Positions 58,130 to 64,000 of a stretch of DNA of 64,000 nt are shown piece after piece. The DNA is from Clostridium hydrogeniformans DSM 21757 (GTDB taxonomy: Bacteria > Bacillota > Clostridia > Clostridiales > Clostridiaceae). Where the stretch lies: contig NZ_KK366005.1 of the NCBI RefSeq assembly GCF_000686705.1, forward strand, positions 124,001 to 188,000, written 5' to 3'. Position 1 is the stretch's first letter, and the number at the start of each line of letters is the position of its first letter. Both the position numbers and the translations under genes were made by a program. Under the pieces are notes generated by a model. It saw nothing but the letters and a program-made list of their open reading frames with translations, had not been told where the DNA came from and made no database searches.

Positions 58130-59464
58130 CTATTTAAAATCTATGGTAAATACTTGTGGCTTATAATTATAAATCTCTCCAAGGTTTGTAAACACCAAGG
58201 AGGGGTTCTTCATCTTTTTATCTGATATTCCTTCTGCCATTTTATTATTTATTGCATATAAGGATAGCTCAATCAAATATCTTCCATCCCCTAATTCATC
58301 TACCTTACAATTAGAATAGTTATCATAACTTTTCCCATCTGTTGCCTTGTCATATAATCTTGCAAGGGACCTAATAACATATCTAATATTTTCATTATTA
58401 CACTTAACTACAAGGGAAACTTTATCTTCTCCCACTTTAGTATCTTCTACGGTTACCTCTCCAAATTCTCCTTGGTCTAAAACTATATTCTTTTCTCCTA
58501 AGGCAACCTCTTTTAGGTTATAAAACTTATGAAAGGACAGTTCATAGGGAATAACCTCATTATCTGTTTTTTTAATACTAGTCATAACATTTAATGTGAC
58601 ACTTCCTCCAGCTTCTATGATATCTTTAGTGCTTATATTTATTACTCCTTTGGTACCACTTAAGCTTTCTATTCTATCTCTTATACTTGAAGGTTTAATT
58701 TCCTTTCCATTCTTAGCTGTTATTATAATCTTCTCCTTATCCCCAAAACTTTTAGGTGAATAAAACTCTATCTTAGTGTTAATAGGGTCTTGATAAACCT
58801 TTTTTATCTCTAAAACCGAGTTATCTAATCTAATTAACTTATTTACTTCACTTTCAACACTAGATTCTTTAAACTTCTCATTAGATAAATTAACATTAAA
58901 GCTCCAATCTCCTTTAACTCCAAATATCTCTTTTATATCTATCCTAAAATTAAAACTATCTATTTTCTTTTCCCCTATATCATCCATTCTTATCTCTCTT
59001 TTAATAGATACCTTGTCCTTCTCATAATCATAAAAGTAACTCCCTCCACCCAAAACCTCTCTGTTATTAATGTAAACTTTTTCATTACTCATTTCCTTAT
59101 ATTTAAACTCTACATCCTTATCTGTCTTTATAACATCATAATTCATATATATTACATCTCCATCATACACCAATGAATTAACCATTATTGTTACCCCACT
59201 ATCTTCAAGTACTATTGGCTTATCTATCTCTGAGAAATCTGTAATACTTATCCCATCTGCTTTAATCACATTCTCATCAAATTTATAGGTATTTAGTATA
59301 ACAGTATTTATTAAGGGTATTTCGCTTGCAAATACAGGGTTGTTATATATTAATGCTCCTAAAAATATGAAAACTATTGATGCAGCTGTGACTAATATCT
59401 TTATCATTTTTTTCTTTTTATGTTCTCTATTTTCTGAGAATGAATTTGAACTGTTTTCCTCCAT
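58130..59464 (-). CDS. DUF4179 membrane-anchored protein
   Basis: 444 aa. After a basic cytoplasmic stretch (EHKKKKM) comes one membrane helix (about 19-42), then ASEIPLINTVILNTYKFDEN, the hallmark of DUF4179 proteins, which are often ECF anti-sigma factors. The remaining ~350 residues are extracellular and strand-rich (FKYKEMSNEKVYINNREVLG). The cytoplasmic part is only ~20 residues, too short for a usual sigma-binding domain, and no sigma-factor gene is adjacent. A GGGGGG site precedes the ATG. Confidence 0.82.
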   Translation of the reverse strand: MEENSSNSFSENREHKKKKMIKILVTAASIVFIFLGALIYNNPVFASEIPLINTVILNTYKFDENVIKADGISITDFSEIDKPIVLEDSGVTIMVNSLVYDGDVIYMNYDVIKTDKDVEFKYKEMSNEKVYINNREVLGGGSYFYDYEKDKVSIKREIRMDDIGEKKIDSFNFRIDIKEIFGVKGDWSFNVNLSNEKFKESSVESEVNKLIRLDNSVLEIKKVYQDPINTKIEFYSPKSFGDKEKIIITAKNGKEIKPSSIRDRIESLSGTKGVINISTKDIIEAGGSVTLNVMTSIKKTDNEVIPYELSFHKFYNLKEVALGEKNIVLDQGEFGEVTVEDTKVGEDKVSLVVKCNNENIRYVIRSLARLYDKATDGKSYDNYSNCKVDELGDGRYLIELSLYAINNKMAEGISDKKMKNPSLVFTNLGEIYNYKPQVFTIDFK

Positions 59465-59520
59465 TTCTAGTTACCCCCCATTCCATTAAATATATTTTTT
59501 TAATGACTTTCTTCTTCCAA

Positions 59521-59655
59521 TTACTTAAATACACCTATGTTATTATTAAGCAAATCTTCTAACATATCTTCATGCTGTTTAATAAATAATTTAGGAATAT
59601 TATCTCTAAAATATAACTTAGCATATGGTTTATTATAAACTATAATATTTTCTAG
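59521..59655 (-). pseudogene. Gene remnant upstream of the DUF4179 gene
   Basis: A minus-strand frame reads NIIVYNKPYAKLYFRDNIPK then LFIKQHEDMLEDLLNNNIGV and stops at 59521. It has no start codon. It sits where the partner of a DUF4179 protein would be expected, but does not resemble a sigma factor. Confidence 0.35.
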
Positions 59656-59970
59656 TTACTTCAATACCATTTCAATATTATTACAAATTTATAAATTTCT
59701 TATACACTATAAAACTCGCTTTATCCTATGGATATAGTTAATCTTTAAAGGAATTATAATTTCCCACTTAAGTTCCTAATGAGTAAAATTCATCTTATAA
59801 AACTATAAAATTCAATAAAACTAACCAACTATACAAAATAGCTAATTGCTTTATTCTCCTCATATCTAGGACTAGTTTTAATAATAAAAACACCATAGTA
59901 AACTCTTAATCATATAATAAATTAAGTACAGATTTAATTTGCTAACATATGTCTATTTATCCCATTAGCA

Positions 59971-59984
59971 AATTATGGTATAAT
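59971..59984 (+). promoter_or_regulatory. Extended -10 promoter of toxin-like cassette B
   Basis: AATTATGGTATAAT, identical to cassette A. Transcription should start near 59991. Confidence 0.65.
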
Positions 59985-59990
59985 ATCCTA

Positions 59991-60090
59991 GTAGAATGCA
60001 GATACCACAGAGGGATGGCTGTGGAGGTTGTACGTTTTCCTCCTTGGGCTATTTAATTATTATTTTATTGCTCAGGGGGTGGTATTGGGT
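59991..60090 (+). promoter_or_regulatory. Structured leader of toxin-like gene B
   Basis: 5' stem CCACAG/CTGTGG around AGGGATGG. Then CCTCCTTGGGC (60038-60048) can pair with GCTCAGGGGG over the ribosome site as a 10-bp stem with one bulge. The frame upstream of the ATG happens to be open, but carries this leader, not protein. Confidence 0.62.
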
Positions 60091-60252
60091 ATGCTTGAGA
60101 TGCTTTTTATAGGAATGATGATACTCGTTCTTATTATAATAACCTTGAAAAACAATATATTTTTCAGCTATTTGAAGATCACAGTGAAAATCTTAGGTCT
60201 TGATATAGAAATCAAAAGCAAAGAAAAAAGCACTCCATCCGACGAAGATTAA
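60091..60252 (+). CDS. Small membrane protein B, candidate type I toxin
   Basis: 53 aa, the same length as protein A. A hydrophobic segment (about residues 4-19, LFIGMMILVLIIITL) is followed by a tail ending LGLDIEIKSKEKSTPSDED. It aligns without gaps to protein A (20174). The open frame extends 21 codons upstream, but the AGGGGGTGG site fixes the start at 60091. Its last codons lie in the bidirectional hairpin shared with the antisense RNA. A membrane-acting toxin is the simplest reading, untested. Confidence 0.68.
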   Translation: MLEMLFIGMMILVLIIITLKNNIFFSYLKITVKILGLDIEIKSKEKSTPSDED

Positions 60253-60398
60253 GTGCTTTTATTTTTAATTAATATTCAAAATTAATTTTACCCGATAGCC
60301 CTAAAACCAAAAACGTTCTAAGGATGCTTAGTGTTACAGCACTAAGCATTTTTATTTAAAAACTAGAAGTCTTAAACTCTATAATCTATATACTTCCT
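60221..60398 (-). ncRNA. Candidate antisense (antitoxin) RNA of cassette B
   Basis: From the minus-strand promoter at 60434-60406 to the hairpin AAAAGCACT/AGTGCTTTT at 60225-60260, about 180 nt. It contains GCTTAGTGC/CACTAAGC and GGTTTTAGGGCTATCGG, as in cassette A, and covers the toxin stop codon. Confidence 0.52.
60225..60260. terminator. Bidirectional terminator of cassette B
   Basis: AAAAGCACT/AGTGCTTTT with A-runs on the left and T-runs on the right, so it can end both the toxin mRNA and the antisense RNA. Confidence 0.7.
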
Positions 60399-60405
60399 TA
60401 ATATC

Positions 60406-60434
60406 ATTATATCAAACTTCCATGAAAAATAAAC
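60406..60434 (-). promoter_or_regulatory. Convergent promoter of cassette B
   Basis: GTTTAT (60434-60429), 17 bp, TATAAT (60411-60406) preceded by TTTGA. Same hexamers and spacing as cassette A. Confidence 0.62.
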
Positions 60435-60670
60435 CTAGTTTATAAAATTTATATGTTATTTCTTATATTATACTTATATTCAAGTAAAACTTTTCTAATA
60501 TAGTCTTATAACGAAGCCTTAATATAACTTTTACACTGAATTATTCTTCTAATCTGTAATGAATATCTATCTAATTTATAATCTTCATAATTATAAGAAC
60601 TATATAGTTTAAATTAACATGAATATTATTAGCTTCACCTTCAAAATAACATACTTTTTAGTGAGAAACT

Positions 60671-61429
60671 TTACTTTATATTACAATAATAGACCTCAGT
60701 TTCATATTCTAGAACCACACTTCCATTATACTCATATTTATTGAATATGCTCTCTAAATCCTTCATCATAAAATTAAATCTTGGATCATCTTCATTTGGC
60801 ATATAAGAATAAGAAGCTAATTCTCCCTTTAACCTTTTAATATCACATTTATAAGGATTATAAAAAACCTTTTTCTCTATATGTCTGTCTTTAAAAAACT
60901 CTGGTATAACTCTACTATCTGAGCTAACTTTTAATTTTTTCATGTATTCCTTTAAAAGTTTTAAATAGGCTTTCATAAAGTCACTGTTTTCTATCCTTCT
61001 ATTCCAGAGCAATAAAACTACTCCATTAGGCTTTAGTATTCTTAGAAATTCTTCCCTAGTTGGCTTAGGATCAAACCAATGGAAAGCTTGAGCAGCTACA
61101 ACAATATCAATAGATTCTTGTTTTAATTCAGTGCTTTCAGATGATCCTTTAATAGAGTAAAAATTATTATAAGACTCCAAGAATCTATTTCCTTCTTCTC
61201 TCATTCTATCATTAGGTTCTACTCCATATACAGTATTTCCATTATCTAAAAATATCTTTGATGAAATCCCTGTCCCTGATCCTATATCGGCAATTACTGA
61301 ATTCTTAGTAAGTCCTATGGTCTCCTTTAAAAAGTCAATTATTTCATTAGGATAACTAGGTCTATATTTACTATAATTGTCTACACGATTACTAAATCTC
61401 TCTTTAGAATTTGTTTCTTTCTCATTCAT
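60671..61429 (-). CDS. Class I SAM-dependent methyltransferase
   Basis: 252 aa from ATG 61429, with TGAGG upstream; a GTG five codons earlier lacks a site. Motif I is VIADIGSGTGISSKIFLDNG, then VYGVEPNDRMREEGNRFLE and IDIVVAAQAFHWFDPKPTRE, a block typical of the methyltransferase-11 group. LKPNGVVLLLWNRR follows. The substrate is unknown. It is probably co-transcribed with the Nudix gene upstream (about 75 bp apart). Confidence 0.87.
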   Translation of the reverse strand: MNEKETNSKERFSNRVDNYSKYRPSYPNEIIDFLKETIGLTKNSVIADIGSGTGISSKIFLDNGNTVYGVEPNDRMREEGNRFLESYNNFYSIKGSSESTELKQESIDIVVAAQAFHWFDPKPTREEFLRILKPNGVVLLLWNRRIENSDFMKAYLKLLKEYMKKLKVSSDSRVIPEFFKDRHIEKKVFYNPYKCDIKRLKGELASYSYMPNEDDPRFNFMMKDLESIFNKYEYNGSVVLEYETEVYYCNIK

Positions 61430-61503
61430 ATTAGAATACCTCACACAATTATAAATTAAACTTTAAACTATCCACAACATAAAATTTTTGTCCACAAATC
61501 CTA

Positions 61504-61980
61504 TTACTTTTCCACATCTACAACTCTTTCAATAGTAGTTGGTAGGTTTTCAATTCTGTCCTTTATGAAGGTAGGATAGAGAACTTCATTTTTTAGATTC
61601 TCTAGCTTAACCCATTTAAATTCAAATTCCCTATTTTCCTCTATTAGATTAAATCTTTCTCCTCTTTGAAGAATACTATTATCTTCACTTTGAATTAAAT
61701 AGTAAAAACAAATTTCATGATATTTTTCTTTCTTATGGGTAAAGAAATGCTCACATACCCAAAGAAGCCTATCTACATTTACTTTAAGGTTTAGTTCTTC
61801 TTCCATTTCTCTAATAATTGTATTCTCTGTTGATTCATTAATTTCCACCCTTCCTCCTGGAAAAGCATAAAAATCATCACTGGTTAACCTATGTATAAGG
61901 ACCTTATTATCCTTAATTAAAATCCCTGCTACCCTAAAGTTAAAGAGCCCATCATCAATTTTAAAATTAATCATATACAT
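61504..61980 (-). CDS. Nudix hydrolase
   Basis: 158 aa. Nudix box GGRVEINESTENTIIREMEE then ELNLKV. It opens FRVAGILIKDNKVLIHRLTS, as in ADP-ribose or nucleotide-sugar pyrophosphatases. AGGAGGG precedes two possible ATGs two codons apart; the first is given. Confidence 0.86.
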   Translation of the reverse strand: MYMINFKIDDGLFNFRVAGILIKDNKVLIHRLTSDDFYAFPGGRVEINESTENTIIREMEEELNLKVNVDRLLWVCEHFFTHKKEKYHEICFYYLIQSEDNSILQRGERFNLIEENREFEFKWVKLENLKNEVLYPTFIKDRIENLPTTIERVVDVEK

Positions 61981-62198
61981 ATGCCCTCCTAAATTATATT
62001 ATTATGAATGCCTTGTAATCTTAAATACATAATTCTTATAATTTAATTATATCTTTACATCTTATACCTTATATTAAATAAAACTATCCTCTAAAGTAAC
62101 TTCCACTTTATCTATAAAACTTTATAAGTCCATCTCTTACTTAAATTAGTGTTCAAAATAAGAAACTTACCTCTATAATTCTTGTCCTTAGAAACTTC

Positions 62199-62747
62199 CT
62201 ACTCAGATATATTCCAATCTTTTAATTCTATTGCATATAGTACATGTCCATATAATTCACTCTCTTTTCCTACATTAGGATGATTAAACTCCATTACCTT
62301 TTTCATCCCTATTTTCTTCATTACATTTTGGGATGGGAGATTTATTTTAGCTGTAAAGCTATATATCTTTTCAAATTTTAACTCCCTAAATCCATATTCT
62401 ATGCAAGCCCTTGCCCCTTCTGTAGCATATCCACTTCCATGGGCATCTTTTTTTAGTCTCCATCCAATCTCAACACAAGGAGTAAATTCTGCCTTAAAAG
62501 TAGCTTTATGAAATCCAATAAGACCTATAAACTCACCCTTTTCCTTTGTTTCTACTGCATAAAGTCCATATCCTTCTTCCTTAAATTCATCCTGAATTTT
62601 ATTATAAAAAGTTTCTGTTTCTTCATTAGAAAGAACTTTTGGAAAATACTTCATTACTCTATGATCTTTATTCATTTCCTTAAAGAATTCTAAATCTTCA
62701 TTCTTCCAACTTCTAAATATTAATCTCTCAGTTTCAAAATAAATCAT
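62199..62747 (-). CDS. GNAT-family N-acetyltransferase (RimJ/RimL-like)
   Basis: 182 aa. Opens with FETERLIFRSWKNEDLEFFK. Motif A reads EIGWRLKKDAHGSGYATEGA and the end has NLPSQNVMKKIGMKKVMEF, all usual for this subgroup. The acceptor is unknown. GGGGAGTGAGG precedes the ATG. Single gene, divergent from the HD hydrolase. Confidence 0.87.
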   Translation of the reverse strand: MIYFETERLIFRSWKNEDLEFFKEMNKDHRVMKYFPKVLSNEETETFYNKIQDEFKEEGYGLYAVETKEKGEFIGLIGFHKATFKAEFTPCVEIGWRLKKDAHGSGYATEGARACIEYGFRELKFEKIYSFTAKINLPSQNVMKKIGMKKVMEFNHPNVGKESELYGHVLYAIELKDWNISE

Positions 62748-62868
62748 TACCTCACTCCCCTACTTGATGCATTTATTCCATATATTATACCATACACCCT
62801 GGTATAAATTGCTTTATATATGCTATTATGTTAAGTATATTACTAGGGATATATAGGAGGAATTTTTT

Positions 62869-63483
62869 ATGGAATCTAATATGAAGGATATATTTAAGAT
62901 CATCTCCCTAGCTGAAAAGCTAAAGAATGAATTAAGACATAGCTGGCTTTCAAGTGGAAGGCAAGAAAGTGTAGCAGAGCACACTTGGAGAATGTCTTTA
63001 ATGGCAGTACTAATAGAAAAAAATTTATCTAAACCAGTTAATATGGAGAAACTATTGAAAATGATTATAATCCATGACCTTGTGGAGGCTGAAGCAGGGG
63101 ATGTACCAGCCTTTGATATAATGAATAATGAGGAATTAAAAAACCTTAAGGCTAAAAATGAGTTAAAAGCAATAGAAAATATTAAAAATACCTTAGGCAT
63201 GGACCTTGGAGAAGAGCTATATAATATATGGATAGAATTCGAAAACAAGACTTCCTATGAGGCTAAAATAGCAAATGCTCTAGATAAATTAGAAGTTCAA
63301 GTGCAGCATAACGAAGCTGACTTCTCTACTTGGATAGATATTGAACATAGTCTATGCTTTATGCTGGGACAATATGTAGAGTTTGAACCTGCCTTAATAG
63401 AACTTAAGGATATAATAGAAAATGAAGCAAAAGAAAAACTTAAATCTAATGGCATAGATGTAGAGTCAATTAAATGTGACTAA
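62869..63483 (+). CDS. HD-domain nucleotidase (YfbR/HD_3-like)
   Basis: 204 aa. Metal-site motifs are SVAEHTWRMSLMAV, MIIIHDLVEAEAGDVPAFD and KIANALDKLEVQVQHNEADF, the set seen in YfbR-type 5'-deoxynucleotidases and the HD_3 family. Dephosphorylation of deoxynucleoside monophosphates is the known family activity. GGAGG lies before the ATG and a very long hairpin follows. Confidence 0.85.
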   Translation: MESNMKDIFKIISLAEKLKNELRHSWLSSGRQESVAEHTWRMSLMAVLIEKNLSKPVNMEKLLKMIIIHDLVEAEAGDVPAFDIMNNEELKNLKAKNELKAIENIKNTLGMDLGEELYNIWIEFENKTSYEAKIANALDKLEVQVQHNEADFSTWIDIEHSLCFMLGQYVEFEPALIELKDIIENEAKEKLKSNGIDVESIKCD

Positions 63484-63497
63484 CTGCTATTTATACT

Positions 63498-63571
63498 AAT
63501 TGGGGCTGTGGCACTAAGAATAAATACTACAATATATTGTATGTAAATTTTTTAGTGCCACAGCTCCAATT
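63498..63571. terminator. Very long hairpin after the HD gene
   Basis: AATTGGGGCTGTGGCACTAA and its complement (63552-63571, one G-T step) make a 20-bp stem around 34 nt. It can work as a terminator, but is longer than needed, and R1 copy 5 begins just after it. Confidence 0.6.
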
Positions 63572-63574
63572 AAC

Positions 63575-63710
63575 TTTATTTGATGGCTATAAGCTTTAAC
63601 ACCCCCATCTTCTAAAAGGTGTGTGGGATAACAGTCGCGACAACTTTAGATGAGCTTATCTAACCTTCAGATGGTGGAAAGAACACCATCTGAAAGAAGA
63701 TTGGCTCTAT
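63575..63710 (+). repeat. R1 structured repeat, full copy
   Basis: TTTGATGGCTATAAGCTTTA, ACACCCCCATCTT/AAGGTGTGTGGG hairpin, GATAACAGTCGCGAC, TTAGAT/ATCTAA, TTCAGATGGT/ACCATCTGAA around GGAAAGAAC, then GAAGATT. It overlaps the stop codon of the next minus-strand gene. Confidence 0.7.
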
Positions 63711-64000
63711 ATCATATATTCATTTAAAATATTACTTAACTTATATGCTCCTTTATCGCTCATATGATCGAAATCTACAAAATCTTCTTCTTGAAATAAT
63801 TCTGAATCATAAAAATCCATTAGTTTAAAATTAAACTTGTTTTGTAATTCTTCTATTCCTTCATAAAATTGCTTCTTATATTCTTCACTAAAATAATCTC
63901 TATAATATTTTGTAGCTGGAAGTATTAATACTATAGGTTGTATATTTCTATGATTACAAAAATCTAAAAACACCTTTAATACTTCAATATTCTCCTTCTT
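63707..64000 (-). CDS. DltD/SGNH-like protein, C-terminal part only
   Basis: The last 97 residues of a protein whose start lies beyond the window; the frame is open to the edge. QPIVLILPATKYYRDYFSEE and VDFDHMSDKGAYKLSNIL match the C-terminal end of DltD and related SGNH-type proteins, with the D-x-x-H pair as catalytic Asp-His. DltD takes part in D-alanylation of teichoic acids. Full assignment needs the missing part. Confidence 0.6.
   Translation of the reverse strand, partial: KKENIEVLKVFLDFCNHRNIQPIVLILPATKYYRDYFSEEYKKQFYEGIEELQNKFNFKLMDFYDSELFQEEDFVDFDHMSDKGAYKLSNILNEYMI

Noticed and set aside
60028-60090. Upstream extension of the small membrane protein B to 74 aa
   Set aside because: The added codons lie over the conserved leader structure, the ribosome site sits just before 60091, and protein A has no such extension.
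62826-63248. 140-codon ORF opposite the HD hydrolase gene
   Set aside because: It is antisense to an intact conserved enzyme and has a serine/phenylalanine-rich shadow composition.
63600-63640. GGGATAACAG resembling part of a homing-endonuclease site
   Set aside because: Only about ten bases match, and the same segment recurs as a normal part of R1 copies.

Overview
The window reads as chromosomal DNA of a low-GC Firmicute, most likely Clostridium sensu stricto. The reasons are very AT-rich intergenic DNA, strong AGGAGG-type ribosome sites, a Bce-type peptide-resistance module, DUF4317 and DUF4179 proteins, an orphan F420-ligase-like gene, and no sign of respiratory genes. The species cannot be fixed from the sequence alone. 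No rRNA, tRNA, CRISPR array or complete insertion sequence was seen.

Layout. 1-8.4 kb: end of an ABC exporter, a LysR regulator divergent from a CofE-like ligase, a Vat/CatB-type acetyltransferase, an enterochelin-esterase-like hydrolase and small membrane proteins. 8.4-16 kb: a NERD-HRDC protein, two decayed genes, then a complete Bce-type module (response regulator, histidine kinase, ATPase, permease). 16-27 kb: an accessory run of small enzymes on the minus strand (GNAT acetyltransferases, methyltransferases, TrmO, HD and Nudix hydrolases, VOC and NTF2-like proteins), with at least two decayed GNAT genes. 27-35.5 kb: L,D-transpeptidase, an unrecognised 382-aa protein, HD hydrolase, XRE-cupin regulator, a berberine-bridge-type flavoprotein and DUF4317. 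35.7-45.5 kb: a zeta-toxin-like kinase with a small partner, more GNATs, aldo-keto reductase, HxlR regulator, DUF1697, a GC-richer flavin-binding gene and an IS3 remnant. 45.7-50.4 kb: KatG, a DJ-1-type protein, a WYL regulator and a thioesterase. 50.9-64 kb: a MocR regulator, alanine racemase, a serine hydrolase with a TPR-like tail, a DUF4179 protein, methyltransferase, Nudix, GNAT, an HD hydrolase and the C-terminal end of a DltD/SGNH-like protein.

The most interesting signal is a pair of near-identical small-gene cassettes about 40 kb apart (20.05-20.54 kb and 59.97-60.43 kb). Each has an extended -10 promoter, a 5' hairpin whose stem covaries between copies, a CCTCCT segment able to mask the AGGGGG ribosome site, and a 53-aa single-membrane-segment protein with a conserved charged tail. 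Each also has a convergent conserved promoter (GTTTAT-17 bp-TATAAT) that would make an antisense RNA overlapping the 3' end. This is the layout of a type I toxin-antitoxin system, of a family I do not recognise. A third, toxin-less copy of the antisense part lies at 20.91-20.97 kb.

Two intergenic repeat families also stand out. R1 has five copies, three hairpins, covarying stems and a conserved GGAAAGAA loop. R2 has about nine copies of a hairpin with an ACTTGTGGTACGGTTCTC-like core. Many gene fragments (sugar-phosphate epimerase, FMN reductase, GNATs, IS3 transposase) show that the accessory stretches are turning over.
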